This document shows, piece after piece, positions 49,131 through 58,416 of a stretch of DNA of 64,000 nucleotides (positions are counted from its first letter, which is position 1; each line of letters begins with the position of its first letter). A program made the position numbers and the translations under genes. This stretch comes from Meiothermus sp. CFH 77666 (GTDB lineage: Bacteria; Deinococcota; Deinococci; Deinococcales; Thermaceae), in the NCBI RefSeq assembly GCF_017497985.1, contig NZ_JAGDFV010000011.1, positions 1 to 64,000 on the forward strand. Direction: 5' to 3'. Under the pieces are notes generated by a model. The model saw only the letters and a program-made list of their open reading frames with translations. It made no database searches and was not told the origin of the DNA.

Positions 49131-52100
49131 ATGAAATTTAGTGAGGCATACCCTGGTATACCAAACGGACGCGATGCTTGCGGCATTATCGCCATCGCCG
49201 AAAAGAGCGCACGCCCAAGCCATGCCAACGTGCAGCGTACCATCGAAAGCCTCTACAAGATGGCCCACCGGGCTGGCTTGATCCGGGGGGAGGGCGATGG
49301 CACCGGTATCCAGACCGACCTCCCGCGCGAGCTTTGGGCGGGTTACCTATACGAAGCGGGGCTCGACAGCAACCTGGCCCAGAACCCCCGTTTTTTTGTG
49401 GGCCACCTGTTCATACCCAAAAACGAAAGCGCCCGGGTTCAGGAGCTGTTCGACTTGTTCCGGGTGGAGGGTTCAAAGCGGGGCATCAAGCTGCTTCTGG
49501 AGCGCAAAGGGGAGACCAACAGCAGTGTACTGGGGCCGGTGGGCAAGCGCACCGAGCCGCTCTTTTATCAGGTGGCCGGGCTTTCCACTGATGGCGACGG
49601 CCCCTTGTGGGAGCTAGGCTTGCTCCTGGAGCAGCGTTTCCCTGTGCATGTGGTCTCGCTCTCCACGGCTACCGTTGTTTACAAGGTGCGCGGCTCCGCC
49701 GAGATTCTCAAGCGCTACTTCCCAGAGCTGTCGCGGGCGGAGTATAAATCCACCATCACCCTGGGCCACAACCGCTACTCCACCAACACCATGTCTACCT
49801 TCGAGGCGGTACAGCCCTTTGGCTTGCTGGGCCACAACGGCGAGATCAACACCATTGAGCGACTACGCCGCGAAGGGCGTTTTCTGGATATCCCGCTTAC
49901 CGGCGGCTCCGATTCGCAGGACCTGAACCGCATCCTCGAGGGCCTGCTCTACCGCTTCGGACTTTCCCTACCGGAGGCCATGGATGTGGTCTTTCCGCCC
50001 ATTCTGGGTGAGATCAAAAACTACTCTCCGGCCCTGCAAGACCTGTACATGAACCTGCGCCAGCGCTTTGGCCCGCTGGCCCAGGGCCCGGCGGCCCTGG
50101 TGACGCGCCACCGCGAAGAGGCGGTTTTTGGCACCGATGCCATGGGGCTGCGCCCTTTGTGGTTCGTCGAGACCGACTCGGAGTACGTCTTCAGTTCGGA
50201 GCGGGGGGTTTTCACGGTGGAGGAGTTTGTTTCAGAGCCGCGCCCCTTTGCCCCAGGGGAGAAGATGTACCTGCGTCTAACCTCCGATGGAACGCGGCTC
50301 TTTCCCTTTGACCGCCACCAGCGTCAGGTATTGGAGCGTATCCTGACCAAAACCCATAGCCTCGAGGGCTACCGAGCCCATCTGGCCGGGCCCCGCTATA
50401 GCTCGGTGCCGCCGGTGGCCGGGGGCAGTGAAGCCCAGGTGGAAGAAAAGCCAGCGCCGCCTTCGCTGAACCTCGAGCGGGCCTATGGCTGGGATCGCTG
50501 GGACGCAGGCTACCTCGAGGCTCTGGCCGAAAACGGCAACGAGCCCATCGGCTCGCTCGGCTACGACGGCCCCATCGCGGCGCTGAACCCCGAAAAACCC
50601 AACCTCTCAGAGTTCTTCAAGGAGACCGTGGCGGTCGTAACCAACCCGGCCATTGACCGCGAGCGCGAGATTGAACATTTCTCTACCCGCAGCATCCTGG
50701 GCCGCCGGCCCCTGCCGGATGGGCGCGGGGCAGGCCATGTTGAAGAGCTGGTGGTGCCCGTGCTGCTGGAAGAGACCTCTGCCACGGTACAGGCTATCGC
50801 GCAGGGCCAGGGAACCCTGACCTATGAGGAGGCCCTGCGCCGCTTCAAACACGTTTTGCTGCCCCTGCAGTTCTCGGTGGAGGAAGGTATTGCAGCAGGG
50901 CTCAAACGACTCCAGGAAAGCGCGGTTGAGGCGGTTCGCAATGGGGCCGAACTGCTGGCGCTCACCGATAAAGGGGCCTTTGAGGGGGGGGTCTGGCTGG
51001 ATGTGTACCTGGCCCTGGCGGCTATTGGTAAGTCGCTGGAGGAGGCCCGCGACGAGGAAGGAATATCCCTTCGCCGTCGCACCTCGCTGCTGGTGCACTC
51101 GGGCGGGGTGCGCAACCTGCACGACGTGGCGGTCTGCCTGGGTCTGGGGGCCGATGCGGTAGCGCCCTGGCTGATGCAGCACAAAGCCCAGGCCGCAAAG
51201 GGTGCGCTGGGCTTGCAGAACCTGCTCGAGGGCCTCAAGAAAGGTTTAGAGAAGGTTATCTCCACTATGGGCATTCACGAGGTGCGCGGCTACGGGCGCA
51301 TCTTCAGCGCCATCGGCCTCAAGCCCGAACTGGCCCAAGAGTTTGGCATCCGCAACTTCCTGGGTTCGGAGCGGGCGGGCTATGGGTTGCTGGAACTCGA
51401 GCGCACCCTCCTGGAGCGCCTCAATCTGCTGAACGCCGAAAAAGTGCTGCCTGCCAAGGACTTCCGCTTCAACCCCCGCATTTTCAAGGCGGCCATGGAG
51501 GTTTCCTCGGGCCAGTCCCCCTACGAGCATTTCCAGGAGAAAGTGCGCGGGCTCGAGCAGGAATCGCCAGTGGCTGCCCGTCAACTGCTTGGCATCAAGT
51601 CGGTGGGCAAATCCCCTATTAACCCCGAAGAAGTGGATCTGAGCGTGGGCGGACACTCGCTACCCTTCGTAATTACCGCCATGAGCTTTGGTTCCCAGGG
51701 CGAAGCCAGCTTCCGGGCCTACATCGAGGCCGCCAAAAAGCTCAACATGGTCTGCATCAACGGGGAGGGCGGTGAAATCCCCGACATGCTGGGCAAGTAC
51801 ACCCACTGGCGCGGGCAACAGGTGGCCTCGGGTCGCTTTGGTGCTCATGCCTATATGCTGAACTCGGCGGGCTTCATCGAAATCAAAATTGGTCAGGGGG
51901 CCAAACCGGGCGAGGGCGGTCACCTGCCAGGCAAAAAAGTCACGGCCAAGGTAGCCGCGGCCCGCAACGCGGTGCCGGGGGTAGACCTCATCTCGCCCTC
52001 CAACAACCACGACCTCTACTCCATCGAAGACCTGGCCCAGCTCATCGAAGAGCTCAAAACGGTCAACCCCAAGGCCAAGGTCTCGGTCAAGGTACCGGTT

Positions 52101-53627
52101 ATTCCGGGTATCGGCACCATCGCGGTGGGCATCGCCAAGGCCGGGGCCGATGTAATCGCCCTCTCCGGCTTCGAGGGCGGCACCGGCGCAGCCCGCTGGC
52201 ATGCGCTCAAGTATGCGGGTCTACCTGTAGAAATCGGCGTGCGCCGCGCTCACCGGGCACTGGTACGGGCTGGCATGCGCGACAAGGTAGAGCTCTGGGC
52301 GGATGGAGGCCTCAAAACCGCCTACGACACCCTGCGGATGGTGCTGCTGGGGGCCGACCGGGTGGGCATGGCCACCATGGCCATGGTGGCGATTGGTTGC
52401 ACTATCTGCCGCCAGTGTCAGATGGACACCTGCCATGTGGGAATTGCCACCCAGATCGAAACCGTTGAACAAGCCCAGGCCCACGGCCTGAAGCGGTTCG
52501 TACCTCAGGAGCAAGACCGTGCCATTGAACAACTGGTTCATTTCTTTGGTGCAAAGGGTGACGAGCTGCGGCGGATGGTGGCAGCCCTGGGCGCTGTGAG
52601 CCTGCGCGATCTGGTGGGTCGCAGCGACCTGCTGGTACAGGAAGGTCATCACGAAGAACTGGATCTAAGCTACTTCTTCGAGCCCGTTTCGGCGCCCGAC
52701 TGGCTGGGTGAACGCTCGGCACATGTGCTGCGGAAACCCCTGAACCAGCTCACCCGCTCGATTACCGAGGTGGTCACCGGCGCGTATGCAGAAGGCGGGC
52801 GTGAGCTATTGTTCCAGGAAGGGCCGGTAGGCTCGACCGACCGGGCTTTGGGAACCCACCTGGCCGGGGAGATTGCCCGCCGCCGCCTGTATGGAAAAGG
52901 CTGGGATGCCAGGGTAGAGCTCCGCTTCGATGCGGGGAGCGTAGCCGGCAACGGGATTGCTGCGTTCAACGTGGAAGGGCTGGACATCGTGGTGGAGGGT
53001 GGGGCCCAGGACGGCATCGCCAAGAACGCCTACGGCGGCAAGGTGGCCATCCTCAAGGGGCGCAACCCCTTTGGCCAGTACGTAGACGGCTCGGTAGGCA
53101 AATCTTTCGCCTATGGCGCAATCGGCGGCTTGCTTATTGTGGAAGGGCAGGCCGACAGCCGCTTCTGCATTCGCCTTTCGGGCGCGGATGTGGTGCTTGC
53201 TGGAGAGCCGGATCGCCCCGTGCAGGACGAACTAGGCAACATTGCAGCCCGTGCTCAGGCCAAAGGCTTTGCCTTTGAGTATATGACCCGCGGGCGGGCG
53301 GTGGTGCTGGGTGACCCAGGTCCCTGGATCTGCTCCGGTATGACCGGCGGGCGGGTTTACCTGCGCTTCTGGCCCGAGATGGGCCTCAACGAAGAGGCCA
53401 TGCACCGACGTCTGGCCAAAGGCGCAAAGGTGGCGATCCAGAAGCTCGATGAACGCGGGATTGCCGATGTGCGCGAACTGATGAGCGCGTACCTGGATGC
53501 CCTGCGCGATGCCGAACGCGAAGACAAGGCCGAGCGTCTGATGAAACTACTGGCCGACCCTGCGACCCACTTCCGTATGGTGTTGCCCACCAATCAGCAA
53601 GTGGTACAGGAAGTCAGTACCGAGTAA
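49131..53627 (+). CDS. gltB: Glutamate synthase, large subunit
   Basis: Amidotransferase that makes glutamate from glutamine and 2-oxoglutarate. 1498 residues from ATG 49131 (GGAGG 8 nt upstream); ATG 49080 is an in-frame alternative. Short propeptide, then the N-terminal nucleophile Cys in RDACGIIAIAEKS, FMN-domain signature GGTGAARWHALKYAGLPVE, 3Fe-4S cysteines in CTICRQCQMDTCHVG and the C-terminal GXGXG beta-helix (about 1250-1450). No gltD is next to it, so the small subunit must be elsewhere or electrons come from ferredoxin. Confidence 0.95.
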   Translation: MKFSEAYPGIPNGRDACGIIAIAEKSARPSHANVQRTIESLYKMAHRAGLIRGEGDGTGIQTDLPRELWAGYLYEAGLDSNLAQNPRFFVGHLFIPKNESARVQELFDLFRVEGSKRGIKLLLERKGETNSSVLGPVGKRTEPLFYQVAGLSTDGDGPLWELGLLLEQRFPVHVVSLSTATVVYKVRGSAEILKRYFPELSRAEYKSTITLGHNRYSTNTMSTFEAVQPFGLLGHNGEINTIERLRREGRFLDIPLTGGSDSQDLNRILEGLLYRFGLSLPEAMDVVFPPILGEIKNYSPALQDLYMNLRQRFGPLAQGPAALVTRHREEAVFGTDAMGLRPLWFVETDSEYVFSSERGVFTVEEFVSEPRPFAPGEKMYLRLTSDGTRLFPFDRHQRQVLERILTKTHSLEGYRAHLAGPRYSSVPPVAGGSEAQVEEKPAPPSLNLERAYGWDRWDAGYLEALAENGNEPIGSLGYDGPIAALNPEKPNLSEFFKETVAVVTNPAIDREREIEHFSTRSILGRRPLPDGRGAGHVEELVVPVLLEETSATVQAIAQGQGTLTYEEALRRFKHVLLPLQFSVEEGIAAGLKRLQESAVEAVRNGAELLALTDKGAFEGGVWLDVYLALAAIGKSLEEARDEEGISLRRRTSLLVHSGGVRNLHDVAVCLGLGADAVAPWLMQHKAQAAKGALGLQNLLEGLKKGLEKVISTMGIHEVRGYGRIFSAIGLKPELAQEFGIRNFLGSERAGYGLLELERTLLERLNLLNAEKVLPAKDFRFNPRIFKAAMEVSSGQSPYEHFQEKVRGLEQESPVAARQLLGIKSVGKSPINPEEVDLSVGGHSLPFVITAMSFGSQGEASFRAYIEAAKKLNMVCINGEGGEIPDMLGKYTHWRGQQVASGRFGAHAYMLNSAGFIEIKIGQGAKPGEGGHLPGKKVTAKVAAARNAVPGVDLISPSNNHDLYSIEDLAQLIEELKTVNPKAKVSVKVPVIPGIGTIAVGIAKAGADVIALSGFEGGTGAARWHALKYAGLPVEIGVRRAHRALVRAGMRDKVELWADGGLKTAYDTLRMVLLGADRVGMATMAMVAIGCTICRQCQMDTCHVGIATQIETVEQAQAHGLKRFVPQEQDRAIEQLVHFFGAKGDELRRMVAALGAVSLRDLVGRSDLLVQEGHHEELDLSYFFEPVSAPDWLGERSAHVLRKPLNQLTRSITEVVTGAYAEGGRELLFQEGPVGSTDRALGTHLAGEIARRRLYGKGWDARVELRFDAGSVAGNGIAAFNVEGLDIVVEGGAQDGIAKNAYGGKVAILKGRNPFGQYVDGSVGKSFAYGAIGGLLIVEGQADSRFCIRLSGADVVLAGEPDRPVQDELGNIAARAQAKGFAFEYMTRGRAVVLGDPGPWICSGMTGGRVYLRFWPEMGLNEEAMHRRLAKGAKVAIQKLDERGIADVRELMSAYLDALRDAEREDKAERLMKLLADPATHFRMVLPTNQQVVQEVSTE

Positions 53628-53641
53628 ACCGCCTTATTGAG

Positions 53642-53672
53642 AGGGGTAGCCATCAGGCTGCCCCTTCTGTTG
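53642..53672 (+). terminator. gltB terminator
   Basis: AGGGGTAGCC/GGCTGCCCCT: 10-bp stem with one G-T pair and an ATCA loop, followed by TTCTGTTG, about 15 nt past the gltB stop. Confidence 0.7.
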
Positions 53673-53792
53673 TTGGAGTTGAAGTGATTGAATCGGTTTA
53701 CTGGAATGCGTCCAAGACTTATTCTGTACCAGGATTCAGTCTTTTCATGCAGGTCTTCTGGATAGTTTTATGTCAAGGTACAATTGTCCCAA

Positions 53793-54350
53793 ATGGAAGC
53801 CAAGGCTTTGCTGAGTAAGCTAATAGGTCGTACCGGACTGCTGGAGCAACATGTTCAGATGCTTCGCAGGCTTGAACCCCTGATGGCCCCCATGGCTTCG
53901 GAAATCGCTCTTGCCTTCTACGATTACCTGGGCCGGGATGAAGAGATGAGAGCCATACTGTGGGAGACCCCTGGCAGGGTCGAGCGGCTTTATCAGAGCT
54001 TTGCCGACTGGTACCGCGGGCTTTTTTGTGGCGTGTACGATGCTGAGTATGCCGAGAGACGTGCCCGCATCGGCCTGGTACACGCGGCCATCGGGGTCAA
54101 ACCCAGTTTCATCATGCCTGCCTTTGGCATTGTGCAGGAGTTATCCCTCGAGCACCTGCGCAATACCCTTCGTTCACCCGAAATCTTTAGCGCGGTGGAA
54201 GCCTTCGAGAAGATCATGGCTATTGAGGCGGCCCTGATGCAGGATAGCTACATGCAGGCCATGGAGTACGGCTACCGCCTGGGGGTGGCTGCCGACCAGG
54301 AGAAAGCCCTGGTGGCGGGGGCCCGGGCCATGCTGGGAAAAGCCAACTGA
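53793..54350 (+). CDS. Protoglobin-domain protein (first of tandem pair)
   Basis: 185 residues, the full length of a stand-alone sensor-globin domain. Order of helices and the distal/proximal pattern fit the protoglobin family: LALAFYDYLGRDEEM, ADWYRGLFCGVYDAEYAERRARIGLVHAAIGVKP (proximal His in LVHAAIG) and VQELSLEHLRNTL. TACAAT ends 8 nt before ATG 53793. No output domain (GGDEF, methyl-accepting or kinase) is attached, so it likely binds O2, NO or CO through haem on its own or partners with another protein. A paralogue follows 138 nt later. Confidence 0.8.
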   Translation: MEAKALLSKLIGRTGLLEQHVQMLRRLEPLMAPMASEIALAFYDYLGRDEEMRAILWETPGRVERLYQSFADWYRGLFCGVYDAEYAERRARIGLVHAAIGVKPSFIMPAFGIVQELSLEHLRNTLRSPEIFSAVEAFEKIMAIEAALMQDSYMQAMEYGYRLGVAADQEKALVAGARAMLGKAN

Positions 54351-54474
54351 ACTGGTGAGTCAGGGGTCAAGAGTCTAATGTCAAGGGCTAGATAAACGTG
54401 CTTTTTATCATTCGGTGGCTTTAGCCCGCTTCTTACAACTGACTACTGACTATGAGCCACCGGCGTCCCTGAAG

Positions 54475-54480
54475 TAGAAT
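54475..54480 (+). promoter_or_regulatory. -10 box of the second protoglobin gene
   Basis: TAGAAT, 7 nt before ATG 54488: leaderless spacing; -35 not clear. Confidence 0.4.
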
Positions 54481-54487
54481 CCCTTGG

Positions 54488-55039
54488 ATGAAGGCCGAAG
54501 AGCTGCTGCAAACCCTGGTGCGCCGAACAGGGCTCACGCAGCAGCATATACATACCCTGCGGAGCCTCGAGCCCATTGCAGGCCCCCTGGCCCCCGAGGT
54601 GGCCCTGGCTTTCTATGATTATCTGGGCCGCGACCCCGAGATGCACGAAATTTTGTGGAGTGTGCCGGGCCGGGTTGAACGGCTGTACCGTTCGTTTGCG
54701 GTCTGGTATCGGGAGCTTTTTTCCGGGCAGTACGATGGTGCGTATGCCCGTCGCCGTATTCAGATTGGATTGGTGCATGCGCGGGTGGGGGTGCGCCCTG
54801 GGCACTTCATTCCCGCTGTGGGCATCGTGCAGGAGCTGACCCTCGAGCACCTCCGCAATGCGCTGCGGGGGGCTGATATCCTGGCGGCCATCACGGCCTT
54901 TGAAAAAATCATGGCCATTGAAATCGCCCTCATGCAAGAAAGCTACTTCAGTGCGCTGTGGGAAGGGCTCAAACTGACCCAGAACGAGCAAGAGGCGCTT
55001 AAGGAAGGGGCGCAGGTGCTACTCGAGCAGGCTCGTTGA
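54488..55039 (+). CDS. Protoglobin-domain protein (second of tandem pair)
   Basis: 183 residues, clearly a duplicate of the preceding gene (AFYDYLGRDPEM, YRELFSGQYDGAYARRRIQIGLVHARVGVRPG, IVQELTLEHLRNAL, EKIMAIEIALMQ). The proximal His (LVHARVG) is kept. Each gene seems to have its own leaderless promoter, so they may be expressed under different conditions. Confidence 0.8.
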   Translation: MKAEELLQTLVRRTGLTQQHIHTLRSLEPIAGPLAPEVALAFYDYLGRDPEMHEILWSVPGRVERLYRSFAVWYRELFSGQYDGAYARRRIQIGLVHARVGVRPGHFIPAVGIVQELTLEHLRNALRGADILAAITAFEKIMAIEIALMQESYFSALWEGLKLTQNEQEALKEGAQVLLEQAR

Positions 55040-55076
55040 ACACAAAGCCGCTGGTTCAGGGGGGGTGGTTTTCCCG

Positions 55077-55082
55077 TAAGAT
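55077..55082 (+). promoter_or_regulatory. -10 box of the HAD gene
   Basis: TAAGAT, 6 nt before GTG 55089: leaderless spacing. Confidence 0.4.
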
Positions 55083-55088
55083 TGAGGC

Positions 55089-55868
55089 GTGGTTCGCGCT
55101 ATTCTGTTCGATCTCGACGAAACCCTCATCCTCGATCACCCGGTCTCGCTCCACGCCTTGCGAAGCTGCGCCTTTTATGCGGCTTCCTGGTACAGTCTGG
55201 ACATTCCCCGCCTGATTCAGACTGCCGAACAGACGTCGGTGCGCCTGTGGAAATCCTCGCCGGTATTTGATTACACCCAGCGCATCGGTCATAGTGCGGG
55301 GGAGGGGCTCTGGGCCCGCTACGAAGTGCAGACCCACCCCGCCCTGAAAACCCTCCACGACTGGGCCCCAGCCTTTCGGGTAGCTGTCTGGAATGAATCG
55401 CTGGCCGAACAGGACATACACGACGACGCTCTCAGCGAAGCCCTGGCCCACCGCTACCTGAGCGAGCGGCGACTGTACCCACGCTATCCCGAAGTAGATG
55501 CGCTGCTTAAGGCCCTCACCGGCTACAAATTGGGCATTGTGACCAACGGGGTGCCCGACCTGCAGCGAGAGAAGCTCGAGGGCTCCCTTCTGCAAGACCG
55601 CTTTCAGGCCATTGTGGTCTCGGGTGAGCTGGACATCGGCAAGCCCCAGCCGGGCATTTTTGAGCACATCTGCCAGGAGCTCGAGGTAGATCCTGCAGCT
55701 TGCGTGATGGTGGGGGACAACCCCGAACGCGATATTGCAGGGGCGGCCAATGCGGGCATGAAATCGGTCTGGGTGGAGCGCGGCTTCAAGCCCAAAGACC
55801 CCCAACATAAGGCCGACCTCGAGGTGACCAACCTGCTACAGATGCTCCCCTGGCTGGAGGCGCAATGA
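55089..55868 (+). CDS. HAD-superfamily phosphatase
   Basis: 259 residues from GTG 55089. HAD motifs: ILFDLDETLILDHP (catalytic DxD at the start), VTNGVPDLQREKLEG (motif II region), KPQPGIFEH (Lys) and VMVGDNPERDIAGA (motif IV). A helical cap of about 70 residues lies between motifs I and II, as in YjjG/Gph-like phosphatases. Substrate unknown. Overlaps the next gene by 4 nt. Confidence 0.9.
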   Translation: MVRAILFDLDETLILDHPVSLHALRSCAFYAASWYSLDIPRLIQTAEQTSVRLWKSSPVFDYTQRIGHSAGEGLWARYEVQTHPALKTLHDWAPAFRVAVWNESLAEQDIHDDALSEALAHRYLSERRLYPRYPEVDALLKALTGYKLGIVTNGVPDLQREKLEGSLLQDRFQAIVVSGELDIGKPQPGIFEHICQELEVDPAACVMVGDNPERDIAGAANAGMKSVWVERGFKPKDPQHKADLEVTNLLQMLPWLEAQ

Positions 55869-56104
55869 CGTATCCCGAAGCCTATCGGCACTCCTCCCAC
55901 CACCGCTCGGAGGTTTTGCAGAGTGAACTGTGCGGCTGCTTCTACTGCCTGCGTATTTTTCCCCCCGGCGAAATCGAAGAGTGGGTGGACGAAGGCCAGA
56001 CCGCGCTGTGCCCCTACTGCGGCATGGATGCTGTGCTGGGCTCGGCTTCGGGTATACATCTGAGCGAAGATTTCCTGAGCCAGATGCGGGAGCGCTATTT
56101 CTAG
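55865..56104 (+). CDS. Small zinc-ribbon protein
   Basis: 79 residues; start overlaps the HAD stop (ATGA). Two Cys pairs, CGCFYC (about 23-28) and CPYC (about 49-52), suggest a zinc ribbon; also several His at the N-terminus. Coupling to the phosphatase is strong evidence of a real gene. Resembles conserved cytosolic proteins of unknown role found next to HAD genes. Confidence 0.75.
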   Translation: MTYPEAYRHSSHHRSEVLQSELCGCFYCLRIFPPGEIEEWVDEGQTALCPYCGMDAVLGSASGIHLSEDFLSQMRERYF

Positions 56105-56140
56105 TGACTTTGATATCCCGCCAACCTGCTCGAGAGACCC

Positions 56141-56722
56141 CTAACGCAGCGCCTTCAAGGCCAGCTTGATGAGTTCCTGGGTACTGGCCTCGGGGTTTTT
56201 CTGGGCAATTTCGGCCACCACACTGCGCACCTGACCCTCGCGGAAACCCAGCGTGACCAGGGCCAGCTCGGCCTCCTGGGTATGGGTACTGCGAACGATG
56301 GCGCCCCCTTCGCCCATCAGGTGGGCCGGTACCTTGCCGCGCAGCTCGAGGGCAATCCGCTCGGCCAGCTTCTTGCCCACGCCCTGGGCCGCCGTGAGCA
56401 AGCGCAAATCGCCCTCGGCCAGCGCCCTGGCCAGCAGGGCTGGGGTTTGCGAGGAGAGCAGGTTGAGGGCCACCCTGGGCCCCACCCCCGAGACCGTGAG
56501 CAGTAGCTCAAATAGCTCCAGACTGCGTTCGTCGGCGAAGCCAAAGAGCGAGAGGTCGTCCTCGCGGACGACGAGCTTGGTGTGCAGGGTGGCTTCCTGC
56601 CCTTCGCTGAGCTGGGCTAGCGTGGAGGCCGGGCAACTGGCCTCCAGACCCACACCCCCTACCAGCAACACGGCGCTGCTCTGGGACTTTTTGAGTACCG
56701 TTCCTCTGAGGTAGCGAACCAC
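56141..56722 (-). CDS. ruvA: Holliday junction helicase subunit RuvA
   Basis: 193 residues, usual length. N-terminal OB domain (MVRYLRGTVLKKS), tandem helix-hairpin-helix with LFELLLTVSGVGPRVALNLLS and AQGVGKKLAERIALELR, and the RuvB-binding domain III at the C-terminus. Binds four-way junctions and directs RuvB. It lies 9 nt downstream of an enoyl-CoA hydratase gene on the same strand. Confidence 0.96.
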   Translation of the reverse strand: MVRYLRGTVLKKSQSSAVLLVGGVGLEASCPASTLAQLSEGQEATLHTKLVVREDDLSLFGFADERSLELFELLLTVSGVGPRVALNLLSSQTPALLARALAEGDLRLLTAAQGVGKKLAERIALELRGKVPAHLMGEGGAIVRSTHTQEAELALVTLGFREGQVRSVVAEIAQKNPEASTQELIKLALKALR

Positions 56723-56731
56723 GCCGATAGT

Positions 56732-57502
56732 CTACTTTCCCTGAAACCGGGCGGGGCGTTTTTCGTAGAAGGCCTGTACACCCTCCTGGTGGTCCTCGGT
56801 GCGGCCCGCTACCTCTTGTAGCAATGCCTCGTACTCGAGCATCTCTTCCAGGGTGGCGCTGGCGCTGCGCCGCAGGGCCCGCTTAATCAGGCCGTAGGTC
56901 TTGGTGGGCCCCTGGGCAAGCTCGAGGGCCAGCTTCCCAACCTCCTCCGAGAAGGTCTCGCTGGCCATGACCCGGTTCACCAGGCCCAGGGCCAGGGCTT
57001 CCTCGGCCTTCAGGCGGGGCGAGAGCACCGATAGCTCGAAGGCTTTTGCATAACCCAATATTCGGGGCAGGTGGTAGTTCATCCCGGCGTCGGGAATGAG
57101 CCCAATTTTGCTGAAGCCGGTGGTGAATACGGCGTCGGTGGCAGCCACCCGCAGGTCGCAGGCCAGCGCCAGCGATAGCCCGGCCCCCGCAGCGGCGCCG
57201 TGGATGGCCGCCAGCACGGGTTTTTCCAGGTTGGCCAGCCCCTCCACCACCGACTGGTAGTTGCGCAGGTGGGCCTTGTAGGATATGCGCTGGCCCTCGA
57301 ACTCGCGCAAATCCTGACCCGAGCAAAAGCCGCGGCCCGCGCCTCGCAGTACCACCACCCGCACCTCGGGTGCGGGGGCTTCTTTGGCCAGCACCTTGCC
57401 GAGCTCCCGCAGCATCTCGGTGGTGAGGGCGTTGATGGCCTCGGGGCGGTTCAGCGTGAGGGTCAGGATGCCCTCGTGCAACTCTTTTAGCAAGACGCTC
57501 AT
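56732..57502 (-). CDS. Enoyl-CoA hydratase/isomerase family protein (PaaG-like)
   Basis: 256 residues from ATG 57502 (GGAGGT upstream); the longer frame to 57613 overlaps the previous gene. Crotonase fold: LNRPEAINALTTEMLRELG, RGAGRGFCSGQDLREFEG (oxyanion-hole glycine) and AAGAGLSLALACDLRVA. The second catalytic Glu of true hydratases is not seen (SKIGLIPDAG with Asp here), which fits an isomerase of the PaaG group acting on phenylacetate or fatty acyl-CoA. Starts 31 nt after the neighbouring hydratase. Confidence 0.85.
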   Translation of the reverse strand: MSVLLKELHEGILTLTLNRPEAINALTTEMLRELGKVLAKEAPAPEVRVVVLRGAGRGFCSGQDLREFEGQRISYKAHLRNYQSVVEGLANLEKPVLAAIHGAAAGAGLSLALACDLRVAATDAVFTTGFSKIGLIPDAGMNYHLPRILGYAKAFELSVLSPRLKAEEALALGLVNRVMASETFSEEVGKLALELAQGPTKTYGLIKRALRRSASATLEEMLEYEALLQEVAGRTEDHQEGVQAFYEKRPARFQGK

Positions 57503-57533
57503 GCGACCTCCAAAGGGGCTTTCTTGGTATCCA

Positions 57534-58304
57534 TTACTGTCCCTTCCATACCGGTTTGCGTTTCTCCACAAAAGCCGTGGTGCCCTCGTGTTTATCTTCG
57601 CTGCCAAAGGCAATCAGGAAGTTGCTGCGCTCGAGGCCCAGTCCGTTTTCCAGGCTCATATCCTGTGCCCGGTTCACCGCATCTTTGGCCAGTCGTGCGG
57701 CCAGGGGTGCCCGGCTGGCGATGGTCTGGGCCAGCTCGAGGGCCTCCTCCAGATAGAGCTCTACCGGAACCACCCTGTTCACCAGCCCATGCTGCAAGGC
57801 CTCCCAGGCCGAGAGCACCCGTCCGGCCAGAATGACCTCCATGGCCAGGTACTTGCCGACCTGCCGGGTGAGGCGCTGGGTGCCGCCGCCGCCGGGAATG
57901 ATGCCCAGGTTAATCTCGGGCTGGGCAAACCGGGCGGTATCGGAAGCTACAATCAGGTCGCAGATCATGGCCAGTTCGCAGCCCCCACCGTAGGCGAACC
58001 CCGAAACCGCCGCAATCAGGGGTTTGCGAACCTTGCGCAGGGTCTCGTACTGGTCGGCCCGGAGCCCCCGCATCAGGTCGCTCAGGCTGGTCTGCTGAAA
58101 CTCGGCGATGTCGGCCCCGGCGGCAAAGGCCCGCTCGTTGCCGGTGATGACCATAGCGCCGATGGCTTCGTCCTGCTCGAAGGCCCCTATGGCCTGGGCC
58201 AGTTCGCGCAGGGTCGCGGTGTTGAGGGCGTTGAGTTGTTTGGGCCGGTTGAGCTTCACCAACCCTACACGCCCGTGGGTTTCGACCAGAATGTTCTTGT
58301 ACAT
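57534..58304 (-). CDS. Enoyl-CoA hydratase (PaaF/crotonase-like)
   Basis: 256 residues: LNRPKQLNALNTATLRELAQ, GNERAFAAGADIAEFQ (oxyanion hole), GGGCELAMICDLIVASDTARFAQPEINLGIIPGGGGTQRL with both catalytic Glu positions (CEL and PEIN). A true 2-enoyl-CoA hydratase of beta-oxidation or the phenylacetate route. Operon with the PaaG-like gene and ruvA. Confidence 0.92.
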   Translation of the reverse strand: MYKNILVETHGRVGLVKLNRPKQLNALNTATLRELAQAIGAFEQDEAIGAMVITGNERAFAAGADIAEFQQTSLSDLMRGLRADQYETLRKVRKPLIAAVSGFAYGGGCELAMICDLIVASDTARFAQPEINLGIIPGGGGTQRLTRQVGKYLAMEVILAGRVLSAWEALQHGLVNRVVPVELYLEEALELAQTIASRAPLAARLAKDAVNRAQDMSLENGLGLERSNFLIAFGSEDKHEGTTAFVEKRKPVWKGQ

Positions 58305-58416
58305 AAGGCTCCTATGGTTGTTTTATACCAACATTTAGACGCAAAGCCACCTTGCAGTTCAGAAACGGGAGTAGGAGGTAGATAGTGGGCTTCCAACAAC
58401 TGTTCCCTAGCCCCTA

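Noticed and set aside
49150-49163. leu-type operator inside gltB
   Set aside because: Only 12 of 14 bases match, it lies inside coding sequence ~85 nt after +1, and chance cannot be excluded; mentioned only as context for the leu palindrome.
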